From NCBI GenBank assembly GCA_022841745.1, contig JALHQW010000006.1:1-39181 (forward strand): DNA of 39,181 bases, written 5' to 3'. The notes beneath the pieces were generated by a model. It had not been told where the DNA came from. It saw only the letters and a list, made by a program, of their open reading frames with translations, and did not search any database. Positions 23,829 to 32,000 of this stretch are shown piece by piece. The stretch comes from Saprospiraceae bacterium. GTDB lineage: Bacteria; Bacteroidota; Bacteroidia; Chitinophagales; Saprospiraceae. Position numbers and translations under genes: made by a program. Each line of letters starts with the position of its first letter. Position 1 is the stretch's first letter.

Positions 23829-26216
23829 CTATGATTTAGTTGCCATTTCTACGCTCATTCTCGCCATCAGGTAACTCAGTGTGGACTCGGCACCTTGGTT
23901 GAGGTTCACGTTCAATTCCTCCAACCCATCATAGCAGCCGCCCGTGCAGGGGTTATAAATGATTTGGTGCAGGTGGTTGTTGCCCAGGAACCAGTTGAAG
24001 GCGGTCGCCTTTTTTTGGGCATAATCCTCTTCCTTGAAAACAGCGTAAAACCGCTCCAATGCGAGGATGGTATAGGCGATGTCTATCGGCTGCTCGGCGC
24101 CTTTTATCAGTGGCAGTGGCTCCCGGCCCTTGTACATCCAGCCCATGTTGGAGATGACTTTGATGCCCCCCTCCTTGAACGTGAGCGACAGTAGGAAATC
24201 GAGGGACGCCTTTGCGGTTTCCTTGTAAACGGGGTTTCCGGTCGCTTGCCAGGCACAGAGCATGGCTTCCGGCAGGATGGCGTTGGCGTAGGTCAGGTAA
24301 CCTTCGTACCACTTCCACTTATGCCCCGCCTCGTGGCGGTACATCTGCACCAGCCTGTCCGCCAAAACTTGGATGAGTTGCGTGACTTCCGGCGACTGCT
24401 TTTCCCGGTTGAAATAATACAAGCCTTTGATGGAAAAAGCCATGGAACGGGTGGAGTGCATGGCGTCAATTACGGGCAATACCCGTTGCATGATTTCCTC
24501 AGCTTTTACCACTAAATCAGCTGGCAAAATGGCGCTTTTTGAAACCAAATAGCCCAATGCCCAGATGGCCCTGCCGTTGGCGTCGGAAAGGTTCGTTTCG
24601 TTGTTTTGTGGAGTAAAATGGCGGACGCTGTCCACGTAGTTCAGGAAATCGCCAGTGGGCTGCTGGCAGAATCCGATAAAATCCAAGTAGGTGCTAATCA
24701 GCCCCAAATCAGCCCAGTCGCCAGACCACTCATAGTGCATGATCAGGGCCACCAAAGCCCGTGCATTGTCGTCGAGCGTATAGCCAGATTCCAGGTCGGG
24801 TTGGTTGATTTTTGAAAACTGTATCATGCCGACCGCCGTGGTCATTTTCTGAACATGCGCCAAGTTGATGGCAGGCAGGCGGTATTCCAGCGGGATGTTT
24901 TCGGTCTGGGGGACAGCTTTTGCGGGCTGGTGCTTGCCCCTGTTTTGGGTCACAGCCTCGCCCAGCGTTTGTCCAGCGACTTTTTGCAAAAGCGATGCAT
25001 GTGCAATCGCCGAGTTCTCCCAGGAAGTAGGCACGATGCGCTGCAAAGTGCTGGTGCTGAAGGCGCTGCGCAACGGCTCGTCGCCCATCAGACGGTTGAC
25101 GGCATCGGCCAACTGCTTCGGGTTTTGGAAGTCAACGAGGATGCCCGTGTGCTGGCGAAGCACCTCCTTGGCATGGGGAATCGGCGTGGAAATAATGGGG
25201 CAGCCACAGCTCATGGCATACGAAAATGTGCCGCTCACCGCCTGGTAGCGATCCTTGGAGGTGAACAGGTAGATGTCGGTCATTTGCAGGTACTCCAGCA
25301 AATCCGGCAAGGGAAGGTAGCGGTTGATGAATTTTACGTGCGATTGGAGCGAGAGGGCCTCCACCTTCGCTTCCAGCATGTCCCGGTAGGCTTCGCCCTG
25401 TGATTTCACCACGTTGGGGTGCGTTTTCCCGATGACGAGGAACAGTGCATCCGGGTTTGATTCGATGATGGCGGGCAGCGAGTCCAGCGTGGTTTCGATG
25501 CCCTTGCCGGAACTGAGCAGGCCAAAAGTGGACAAGACTTTTCGGCCCGTGAAGCCATATTTTCCTTTCAGAACATCCTTGTCCAAGTGCGGCACGAGGT
25601 GCGTGCCGTGCGCTATGACCTCTATTTTTTGCGCAGGAACGCCATAGTCGTCTTTCAGTATTTTTTGGGAGTTTTTGGTCATCACCACGATGGCAGCGCA
25701 GGCCGCCGCCAAGTGCTTGACCTTTGCCTTCATGGCTTCGTCGGGCTTGGGCAAAACGGTATGAAAAACAAGGATGACCGGTTTGGTGAGGGTGTAAAGG
25801 AACTGGAGGAGCGCCTCTTCGCCAGCTTCCTGAAAAAAGCCAAACTCATGCTGCAACAAGATGAATTTGGTGTCGGCATCACCATTGATGGTATTTGCCA
25901 AATCGATGTATTTCCCGGCATCAGTGGTGTCGAGCACATATTTCACTTCGTCAGGGTAAACGTAGTCGTTTGCCCCTGCCTCCAGTGCACTTACTTTCAT
26001 CGAAAAAGAATTGAGGAACTTATTGTCGAGCGCCTTGAGCAAATCCTGCGAATAGGTGGCAATGCCGCATTCCCTCGGTGGGTAAGAAGTGATAATCAAG
26101 ATTTCGGGTAAGTCATCGTTTGGGAGCTTCCTTTCGGGCTGCCTATCGCTCAATGATGCTGTAGAAAATTGAGCTTGTGCCATGTGTTGAGGCCATAAAA
26201 CGGTTTCATTGTTCAT
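23829..26216 (-). CDS. GT4-like glycosyltransferase fused to a helical barrel
   Basis: A 795-residue cytoplasmic protein. Residues about 38-420 form a GT-B fold of GT4 type (ILIITSYPPRECGIATYS, then FGLLSSGKGIETTL with K238, then a second Rossmann half). Residues about 455-795 are helical with barrel-like repeats (YTLDDNARALVAL, then GRAIWALGYLVSK and NLNQGAESTLSYLMAR). The usual GT4 catalytic E-x7-E before AMxCG is absent: the segment reads QAVSGTFSYAMSCGCP, with Gln325 and Tyr333 at the two Glu positions. I start at ATG 26216. It converges with the GH130 gene, and the two may act on related mannosides. The lost glutamates leave donor chemistry open. Confidence 0.8.
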   Translation of the reverse strand: MNNETVLWPQHMAQAQFSTASLSDRQPERKLPNDDLPEILIITSYPPRECGIATYSQDLLKALDNKFLNSFSMKVSALEAGANDYVYPDEVKYVLDTTDAGKYIDLANTINGDADTKFILLQHEFGFFQEAGEEALLQFLYTLTKPVILVFHTVLPKPDEAMKAKVKHLAAACAAIVVMTKNSQKILKDDYGVPAQKIEVIAHGTHLVPHLDKDVLKGKYGFTGRKVLSTFGLLSSGKGIETTLDSLPAIIESNPDALFLVIGKTHPNVVKSQGEAYRDMLEAKVEALSLQSHVKFINRYLPLPDLLEYLQMTDIYLFTSKDRYQAVSGTFSYAMSCGCPIISTPIPHAKEVLRQHTGILVDFQNPKQLADAVNRLMGDEPLRSAFSTSTLQRIVPTSWENSAIAHASLLQKVAGQTLGEAVTQNRGKHQPAKAVPQTENIPLEYRLPAINLAHVQKMTTAVGMIQFSKINQPDLESGYTLDDNARALVALIMHYEWSGDWADLGLISTYLDFIGFCQQPTGDFLNYVDSVRHFTPQNNETNLSDANGRAIWALGYLVSKSAILPADLVVKAEEIMQRVLPVIDAMHSTRSMAFSIKGLYYFNREKQSPEVTQLIQVLADRLVQMYRHEAGHKWKWYEGYLTYANAILPEAMLCAWQATGNPVYKETAKASLDFLLSLTFKEGGIKVISNMGWMYKGREPLPLIKGAEQPIDIAYTILALERFYAVFKEEDYAQKKATAFNWFLGNNHLHQIIYNPCTGGCYDGLEELNVNLNQGAESTLSYLMARMSVEMATKS

Positions 26217-26415
26217 TTTCCGGTATTTGAATAATGGCTCATACAAACGCAATACCCGATGCTGGAATAATTGCTCTTGCTGACCGCCCGGTAGAAAAGG
26301 TGGACGCCCTCTCCCTCCCTTGCGGCAGGGTTCAGGACGCCTTCATTTTCAAAGCCGAGCATGGTTTTTTGGAGGATGGCCCCGTGCTTTTTGACTTAAA
26401 TCATGGGTTTGCAGC

Positions 26416-26586
26416 TCAGGTCTTGGGTGTTGGTTTGCCATCCGGTTTTGAGCCGAAAACATGGAGTCCGGGCTTGTCCGCCCCACCCTTTCCTTCCATT
26501 TTATAGGAAGATTGCACTTTTTCCTTTCCACCCGTTTTGCTAGCTGGGGCTTTCTTTTTGTCCTTACTTCCTTTGTCCTTGCTCAT
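26416..26586 (-). CDS. Small Lys/Gly/Ser-rich protein (56 aa)
   Basis: A short gene encoding 56 residues, beginning MSKDKGSKDKKKAPASKTGG and ending KPDGKPTPKT. It is highly basic, probably disordered, with YKMEGKGG in the middle. Small Bacteroidota proteins of this look (MSKxx, KKAPA, SxYK) exist near stress genes, but no function is known to me. Coding is supported by the start 58 bases downstream of a TTTG -7 element, and by a 32-bp upstream block that is 28/32 identical to the block preceding the csbD-like gene. It lies upstream of the GT4-like gene but is separated by about 200 bases. Confidence 0.65.
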   Translation of the reverse strand: MSKDKGSKDKKKAPASKTGGKEKVQSSYKMEGKGGADKPGLHVFGSKPDGKPTPKT

Positions 26587-26623
26587 TTTCTTAATTTTAA
26601 TTCCCGCAATTGGCGGGGCAGGT

Positions 26624-26639
26624 GTGAACGAATTTTCAC
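26624..26639 (-). promoter_or_regulatory. Palindromic site in the leader of the Lys-rich gene
   Basis: GTGAACGAATTTTCAC has 5-bp arms GTGAA/TTCAC. It is repeated upstream of the CsbD gene at 28464-28479 at the same distance from the -7. It would fall at or just after the transcription start, suiting an operator. Confidence 0.5.
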
Positions 26640-26643
26640 CCTA

Positions 26644-26699
26644 CAAAGGTGAGGGTTTGGGCATTGGGCTATGTTACACTTTAGTTGTAAATCGTTACA
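26644..26699 (-). promoter_or_regulatory. TGTAAC/TTTG promoter of the Lys-rich gene
   Basis: On the minus strand TGTAAC (26694-26699) and TGTAAC (26673-26678) lie 21 bp apart, then 25 bases, then TTTG (26644-26647) in CACCTTTG. The same layout precedes the HMA-AraC gene, and the proximal half precedes CsbD. Confidence 0.65.
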
Positions 26700-26703
26700 T
26701 CAT

Positions 26704-26928
26704 TCACATATTTGAAGGCTTTTTCCCGGCTTGTTCAAAGGCAGTTAATTGTTCCACAAGCGACGCCAGATATTCCTCGAAATCTACGCTGCTAACGCCC
26801 TTCTGTTTGTCGAACATGAACAAGGGTGTTTCACTTAAATACCGATAATGCTCTGGGAACTCCATTTGAATCTTCGCAGTTGCCCGGAGGATTGCGGTTA
26901 TCAATTTCTGTGGTGGAGGTATATTCAT
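26704..26928 (-). CDS. Conserved small Bacteroidota protein (74 aa)
   Basis: A 74-residue soluble protein. It matches a family of short Bacteroidota proteins I know only as hypothetical: an N-terminal PPPQKLITAILRATAKI helix, FPEHYRYLSETPLF, then DFEEYLASLVEQLTAFE. No signal peptide or catalytic motif. The stop codon overlaps the distal promoter element of the Lys-rich gene. It lies 63 bases downstream of the coiled-coil lipoprotein gene, past that gene's terminator. Confidence 0.65.
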   Translation of the reverse strand: MNIPPPQKLITAILRATAKIQMEFPEHYRYLSETPLFMFDKQKGVSSVDFEEYLASLVEQLTAFEQAGKKPSNM

Positions 26929-26942
26929 GTTTTATGTCGGCA

Positions 26943-26970
26943 ATAAAAAAAGGCGGGCAATATGCCCGCT
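26943..26970 (-). terminator. Intrinsic terminator of the coiled-coil lipoprotein gene
   Basis: GCGGGCA (26953-26959) pairs with TGCCCGC (26963-26969) over a 3-base loop. On the minus strand a run of seven T follows directly. It lies 22 bases past the stop at 26992. Confidence 0.8.
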
Positions 26971-26991
26971 CAGCTATTCACCTGGTAGAAT

Positions 26992-27435
26992 CTATTTTTT
27001 ATTGTTGACGGTCAGGTCCTTCAAGGCGTTACCAAGTTCATCCATATCATGGTTGAACTCCCGCTTGAACGATTCCCAGTTCTCTTTTCCCTCGTCCTTG
27101 TAATCGTCCATTTTGACTTTCAAGTCCTTGTTTTTCTGTTCCAGCTCGGTTATTTTCTTTTCGTAATCAGCCTTCACGTCCTTTTTCTCGTTGGCGATTT
27201 TTGCTTTAAGGGCCACAATACTTGAGTCATTGGCAGCAATTGCGTCCGCCTTTTCCCTTCGGTAGGCTTCAATGTCGGCAAGGTATTCGGCATTGGCTTC
27301 ATCCAAAGCTTTGTTGGCTTCAGTGACATCTTCTTGGGCTTCGTCCACCTTTTTTTCGGAAGACTGACAGCCACTAAAAAGGGCAAACGCTACCAGCAGG
27401 ATTGACACGGCAAGCGTGGAAATTGAATTTTTCAT
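26992..27435 (-). CDS. Coiled-coil stress lipoprotein (sll1863-like)
   Basis: A 147-residue lipoprotein: signal peptide and lipobox with acyl Cys23 (ALFSGCQSS), then an almost continuous charged coiled coil (about 28-147) rich in Lys, Glu and Ala. The segments KKVDEAQEDVTEANKALDEA and ENWESFKREFNHDMDELGNA match Bacteroidota proteins annotated as sll1863-family stress response proteins. It is probably attached to the outer membrane and extends into the periplasm. It stands among other stress-type genes (CsbD, Lys-rich protein) and has its own terminator. The function is not established. Confidence 0.7.
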   Translation of the reverse strand: MKNSISTLAVSILLVAFALFSGCQSSEKKVDEAQEDVTEANKALDEANAEYLADIEAYRREKADAIAANDSSIVALKAKIANEKKDVKADYEKKITELEQKNKDLKVKMDDYKDEGKENWESFKREFNHDMDELGNALKDLTVNNKK

Positions 27436-27487
27436 TTTTTTCTTTTTAAAAATTTATAGTTGGAAATTTGGGGCTGGTACTCTATTG

Positions 27488-27625
27488 TCAGAACAAGAAA
27501 GACAACCCGATATAACCCGAATTGGATTTTGTATGGGCTTTGTCCAGCACATAGTAGGAGTCGTTGTCGAGGCTGTTGTTGTCATCGCTGATGTCAAACA
27601 GGCCACGAACGCCTCGGTATCCCAT
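27488..27625 (-). pseudogene. C-terminal remnant of an outer-membrane beta-barrel protein
   Basis: The 27436-27741 spacer contains a 45-codon stretch, MGYRGVRGLFDISDDNN to SGYIGLSFLF, which reads like the last two strands of a porin-type barrel with the terminal Phe. The frame extends upstream to 27709, but the added residues lack a signal peptide and look random. It is best read as the leftover 3' end of a deleted gene. A short real gene is less likely. Confidence 0.4.
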
Positions 27626-27741
27626 GCTCAAAACTTGGCGGCGTGAGGTATAAACACCATAAAACATTATGTGCAAAAAGGCTTTCGAAAAAGCAGTGCA
27701 TGCACACATATATTGTGGCTATGATTTTATGAGGCTTAAAA

Positions 27742-28185
27742 TCAGAAGTTGTTGGTCGCCAATACAACTACTGAGCTAGCGTATTGGACGTTGGCGTCGT
27801 CTTCGGCTGTGATAAATATTTTGGTGGGCTTAAATGCGGAAGACGTTTTAAAGCTGGCTTTTAGTTTATTGGAAAATGCGCCGGAACTGCTTTCCATCTG
27901 CCCGATGTTTTTGGTCATTTTCTGGTCCGTGACCATCCACACCACATACGTCTTCTTTGGGGGTAGCAGCCGCGCTGGTTCAGCCAAATTGACAATGTCC
28001 ATCTGAATGACGTAGTTCTTGTTATTGTCCCTTGTCACCTTGACGTCGCCCCTCGCAGCCGGAACGACCGAGGAGGTTAAAAATGCAGCTTTTGTAGAAC
28101 ACGAAGTACATAATGATATCACCAATATTGCGGAAAAGCCAAAAAGCAATATATTCAGTGGTTTGCTTGCCATGCTAAGGTTCAT
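27742..28185 (-). CDS. Lipoprotein with RskA-C-like domain
   Basis: A 147-residue exported protein, start at 28185 (an internal Met follows four codons later). A hydrophobic signal segment (10-27) ends in Cys-rich LCTSCS, probably a lipobox. The rest (40-147) is one beta domain: GDVKVTRDNNKNYVIQMDIV, then LPPKKTYVVWMVTDQ, then a closing strand pair ITAEDDANVQYASSVVVLA. This layout resembles the C-terminal domain of RskA-type anti-sigma factors (YVVWxV, then G, then xxTAE), but without an N-terminal zinc-binding region. The similarity is by eye. It lies between CsbD and the coiled-coil lipoprotein. Confidence 0.6.
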   Translation of the reverse strand: MNLSMASKPLNILLFGFSAILVISLCTSCSTKAAFLTSSVVPAARGDVKVTRDNNKNYVIQMDIVNLAEPARLLPPKKTYVVWMVTDQKMTKNIGQMESSSGAFSNKLKASFKTSSAFKPTKIFITAEDDANVQYASSVVVLATNNF

Positions 28186-28205
28186 TTAATAAGTTTTAAA
28201 AGCGT

Positions 28206-28242
28206 AAACAAACCGTTAAGCGGCTTGCTTAACGGTTTGTTT
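28206..28242 (-). terminator. 16-bp perfect hairpin after csbD-like gene
   Basis: 28206-28221 and 28227-28242 are perfect 16-bp arms with a 5-base loop. It lies 18 bases past the CsbD stop and upstream of the next minus-strand gene, so it should terminate or attenuate CsbD transcription. The T-rich part lies inside the stem. Confidence 0.65.
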
Positions 28243-28260
28243 TTCTGGGAAAACGGATGC

Positions 28261-28446
28261 CTACAGTGAAGCTATGATTTCGGCAAATTCTTCCTTGGAC
28301 TTTCCAAGCTTTACCTGGATTTTGCCTAGCATCTCTTCTTTTTTGCCTTGATCGTACATCAGGTCATTGTCTGTCAGTTCAGCAAATTTCTGCTTGAGCT
28401 TGCCTTTTTGCTCGTTCCAGTTTCCTTTTACGATGGTAGTATTCAT
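28261..28446 (-). CDS. CsbD-family stress protein
   Basis: A 61-residue soluble protein of the CsbD family, general-stress proteins of unknown biochemical role. Family marks: VKGNWNEQKGKLKQKFAELT at 6-25 (the usual GxWNExKGKxKQKxGxLTxxD) and GKIQVKLGKSKEEF at 41-54. Length is typical. It is preceded by the TGTAAC-N25-TTTG promoter and the GTGAA/TTCAC palindrome shared with the 56-residue Lys-rich protein gene, so the two are probably co-regulated. Confidence 0.9.
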   Translation of the reverse strand: MNTTIVKGNWNEQKGKLKQKFAELTDNDLMYDQGKKEEMLGKIQVKLGKSKEEFAEIIASL

Positions 28447-28463
28447 TGTCTGATTGATTTAAT

Positions 28464-28479
28464 GTGAATGAATTTTCAC
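28464..28479 (-). promoter_or_regulatory. Palindromic site in the csbD leader
   Basis: GTGAATGAATTTTCAC, 13 of 16 positions shared in order with the 26624 copy apart from one clear substitution and neighbouring spacer changes. It lies 17 bases before the ATG and just downstream of the predicted transcription start. Confidence 0.5.
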
Positions 28480-28483
28480 AATG

Positions 28484-28518
28484 CAAAGGTGAGGGCATTA
28501 AAGCTGGTAGGCGTTACA
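28484..28518 (-). promoter_or_regulatory. TGTAAC/TTTG promoter of csbD
   Basis: On the minus strand TGTAAC (28513-28518), then 25 bases, then TTTG (28484-28487) in CACCTTTG. The distal TGTAA copy seen at the other two promoters is degenerate here (3 of 6 positions). Confidence 0.6.
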
Positions 28519-28569
28519 GAAAATTTTGGATTAATTGCGTATATCTCACATTGGGTGGGGTTGATATGA

Positions 28570-28604
28570 GGTTGATAAGGGTTGAAAATCAACCTTTATC
28601 AACC
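28570..28604 (-). terminator. Hairpin after the response-regulator gene
   Basis: 28570-28585 pairs with 28589-28604 (16 bp, one G-T wobble, 3-base loop), 10 bases past the stop of the kinase/response-regulator operon. There is no clean U-run. Confidence 0.6.
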
Positions 28605-28614
28605 CCAAAAAGCC

Positions 28615-29049
28615 TCACATCCGCTCCATGTACCAATTCAGTTCCTTTTCCATTTTTTTGTAGCGGAAAATAGTGGTGATAGTTTTTTGCAGCCGCATAA
28701 AGGCCGTTTCGCTTTTCACCACATAATCGAATGCCCGGTGGTGCATGCAATTGACGGCCACGTCAATGCTGTCTTGGGACGAGAGCATTATCACGGGAAT
28801 ATCGGGATTGAAGGCTTTTATCTTGTCCAAAGTCTCTATGCCGTTCACGGCATTGATCACGATGCCGTCGAGGTGATAGTCCAAAATAATGACGTCGGGT
28901 TCGTTGGATAAATGCGCCAGGCACAGCTCGCCCGTCGGGTAGGTTTCCACCTCAAAATCTGCATGTTCCAGAAATTCAATGGCCAATAATTTCAAAAAAA
29001 CGGCATCGTCGTCCACCAAAAACAGCTTTATTTTAGCTTGAGCTTTCAT
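28615..29049 (-). CDS. Single-domain response regulator
   Basis: A 144-residue receiver protein without an output domain. Acidic cluster D13-D15, phospho-acceptor D57 (VIILDYHLD), Ser90/Ser91 at the switch position and Lys112 (YVVKSE) are all present, so phosphorylation should work. About 25 extra helical residues follow. The start ATG overlaps the TGA of the large hybrid kinase gene (ATGA), which indicates translational coupling and makes that kinase the probable phosphodonor. Such CheY-like proteins pass phosphate on or bind a target protein; the target is unknown. Confidence 0.92.
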   Translation of the reverse strand: MKAQAKIKLFLVDDDAVFLKLLAIEFLEHADFEVETYPTGELCLAHLSNEPDVIILDYHLDGIVINAVNGIETLDKIKAFNPDIPVIMLSSQDSIDVAVNCMHHRAFDYVVKSETAFMRLQKTITTIFRYKKMEKELNWYMERM

Positions 29050-32000
29050 ATTTGAATGTTTTTAATCCGGTTAAACTCTTCTTCCAATTCCCTGCAAGCC
29101 TCCAGGCATACGTTCTCCAATTGCGTGACCATTTCTAGGATGGCATCCGCCTCTTGCTGCGACTTGGCAAATTCCTGCACTTTTTTGGCCATGCTCTCAA
29201 AATCGTTGCTAATGCCCATGATGGAGAACGACGGTATCATCTTATGCACGGCGGCGTAGAGCGAATCCCAGTCTTTATCTTGTGCGCTTTTCTTCATGGC
29301 GCTTATGAGCGGCGGCGTTTGCTCCAAATAGGCATTAATCATTTCCATGATTAAATTCGGGTTGTTTTTCGTGCGTTGAGTCAGGTATTCGAGGTCGGTA
29401 TATCGTTGCTTTTTTATTGGTTTTATCTCGTTTGGTATTTCAATGACAGCTGTGGATGGCTTCTTCACCAGCCCGACTATTTTGCTGTACAGCAGGCGCT
29501 CGTCCACGGGTTTTGCGATATAATCGTTCATGCCCACCGCCTTGCATTTCTCCAAATCAACCGTGGTGACGTCGGCGGTGAGTGCGATGATGGGGATTTT
29601 GGAGTGCAATTCGTTGCGGATATATTCCGTCGCCTCAAACCCGTTCATTTCGGGCATGTGCAAGTCCATGAGGATAATATCATAGGAATTAAGTTGCAGT
29701 TTTTCGATGGCAATGCGGCCATTGTCGGCGATGTCCCGCTCGAAGCCGAAATCATTGAGCAGCGTTTTCATCAGCAACTGGTTGAGGGCCATGTCTTCCA
29801 CCACCAGCACTTTGATGCCAAGGGGCTCTGTTTCCTCTTCGAAAATGAATGTATCCAGTGCTGAGGTGTCACTGGTTTTCTTAAAACACAGGACAAAGCG
29901 AAAAACAGAGCCTTCGTCCACCTTGCTTATTACCCCGATGCTGCCGCCCTGTTGCTCCACCAATTGTTTGGCGATGGCCAAGCCCAAGCCCGTGCCCCCA
30001 AAAAGCCTTGCCGTGGAACTCGATGCCTGTTGGAAGTTCTCGAAAATCTTTTCCTTTATGCTGTCCGCTATCCCGATGCCCGTGTCCGCTATCGAAAATT
30101 CGAGCGTGGCACTTTCTGCGTCTTCCTCCAACAGCTTCACGCTCACCGTGATGCTCCCTTTTTCGGTAAATTTGACCGCATTGCTCACGAGGTTCATGAT
30201 AATCTGGTGCAGGCGCACAGGGTCGCCCACCAGCACCTTCGGGATGTTGTGGTCGTATTCCTTCACTAGTTCCAGGTTTTTCTCTTGGATTTTCGCCTCG
30301 AACAAATGCAACATGGAGGATATGGACTGCGCCAACTTGAACCGGGTCTGCTCGAAGGTCATTTTCCCGGCATCCACTTTTGCGAGGTCGAGTATATCGT
30401 TGATGAGCACGATGAGCGCATCGCCGCTCATTTTTATGGCGGTCAGGTATTCCTTTTGCTTGGCCGACAATTCGGTTTTCAGCATCACCTTCGTGAAGCC
30501 GATGATGGCATTCATGGGCGTGCGAATCTCGTGGCTCATGTTCGACAAAAACTGCTGTTTCGACTTCACGGCGTCCTCGGCGATATGTGCGGCTGCCATG
30601 GCCTTGTTTTTTTGATCTTCGGCAGTCCCCATCGCCAATTCAGCGAATATCTTCGCCTCTATCAATTCGGTTTCAAACATTCTTTGGTCGGTGATATCCC
30701 TTGCCACCATCACGGCCCCCATGACTTCCCCTTTTTCATCTTTATAGACTGAGCCATTGAACAGCAGGTTGGTTTGCTTTTCGTCCTTGAAGGTGAGCGG
30801 AAAATCCACCACGAAGCCCTTTGCAAACACCTCCTTATAGACTTGGCGGGCATCTTCTGGTTCGGTGAAATAATCAAAAAAGTAAGTGCCAGCAAGGGCT
30901 TCCCGTGCAATGCCAATCATATCTAAGGTCGCTTGGTTCATGTCCATGATTTTGCCTTCGGCATTGATGGTCCACAATGGGTCGAGGCTGGCTTCAATCA
31001 GGCTGCGGGAATATTCCGTCAGTAATTGCGCTTTGGCAAGCAGTAATTCCCGTTGTTTTTCTTCCAGTTCTTTGTTAGCTTCCAATAGCTCCAAGGTTCG
31101 GCTCGAAACCGCTTTTTCCAATTCTTCTTTTTGTGCTTTCTGCCCCTGTATCTCCGTTTTGGAGCCTATCCACATCTTAACGCTACCATGTTCATCCTTT
31201 AGGGCCACTGCTTGCGTGAGGTGCCACAAATACTTTCCATCTTTACGGAGGAACCTGTTCTCCGACTCATAGTCCTTCCCTGTCCTGACGGATTCCTCCC
31301 AATGCTTTTTGTTTTTTGCCCAATCTTCAGGATGTATGATTTTTTCCCAACCATCATCTTTTAATTCTTCAAAAGTCATCCCTACATAGTCGAGTAGCGT
31401 TTTATTAAAATAGTTCTTGTTGCCCTGCGAATCGGCAGTCCATACTTTTTGAGGCAGTAACTCTGACAATTGCCGAAATTTATTTTCGCTCTCCTCCACT
31501 TTATTTCTTGCACTAACCTGTTCCGTAATATCAAAAATCATATTGATTGCCCCTATCAATTCACCATTTAAACCAAACTCGGGGTGGGGATGAACCAGCA
31601 CATTGGACCGGGTGCCATCCTGCCTTTCAAGAATAAATTCTCCGCCGAATACCGAAATACCTTCTTTTAATGTTCTGGCCATTGGAGCTTTATCTGAAGG
31701 AACCAATGAGCCATCTATGTTGAAAAATATAAAATTACTATCCCATTTGTCCTTGCCTATTACAGGTTTGTAGCCCCAAAATTTTGCGAGGGTATCGTTG
31801 TAAAAGGTCAGGTACCCCTGCGTATCGCATGAATACACAGCGGCGGGCAATCCCTTTACAAGCTGCCTGAAATGCTCGCTGGTTTTATCCAAGACTTCCT
31901 GCGCTTTTTTACGCTCCGTTATATCGTCAATGGACAGCAGGATTAATTTCTCCAAACTGTTTTTGTTGATTACCTCACGTGCATTCAACAACATCACCCG

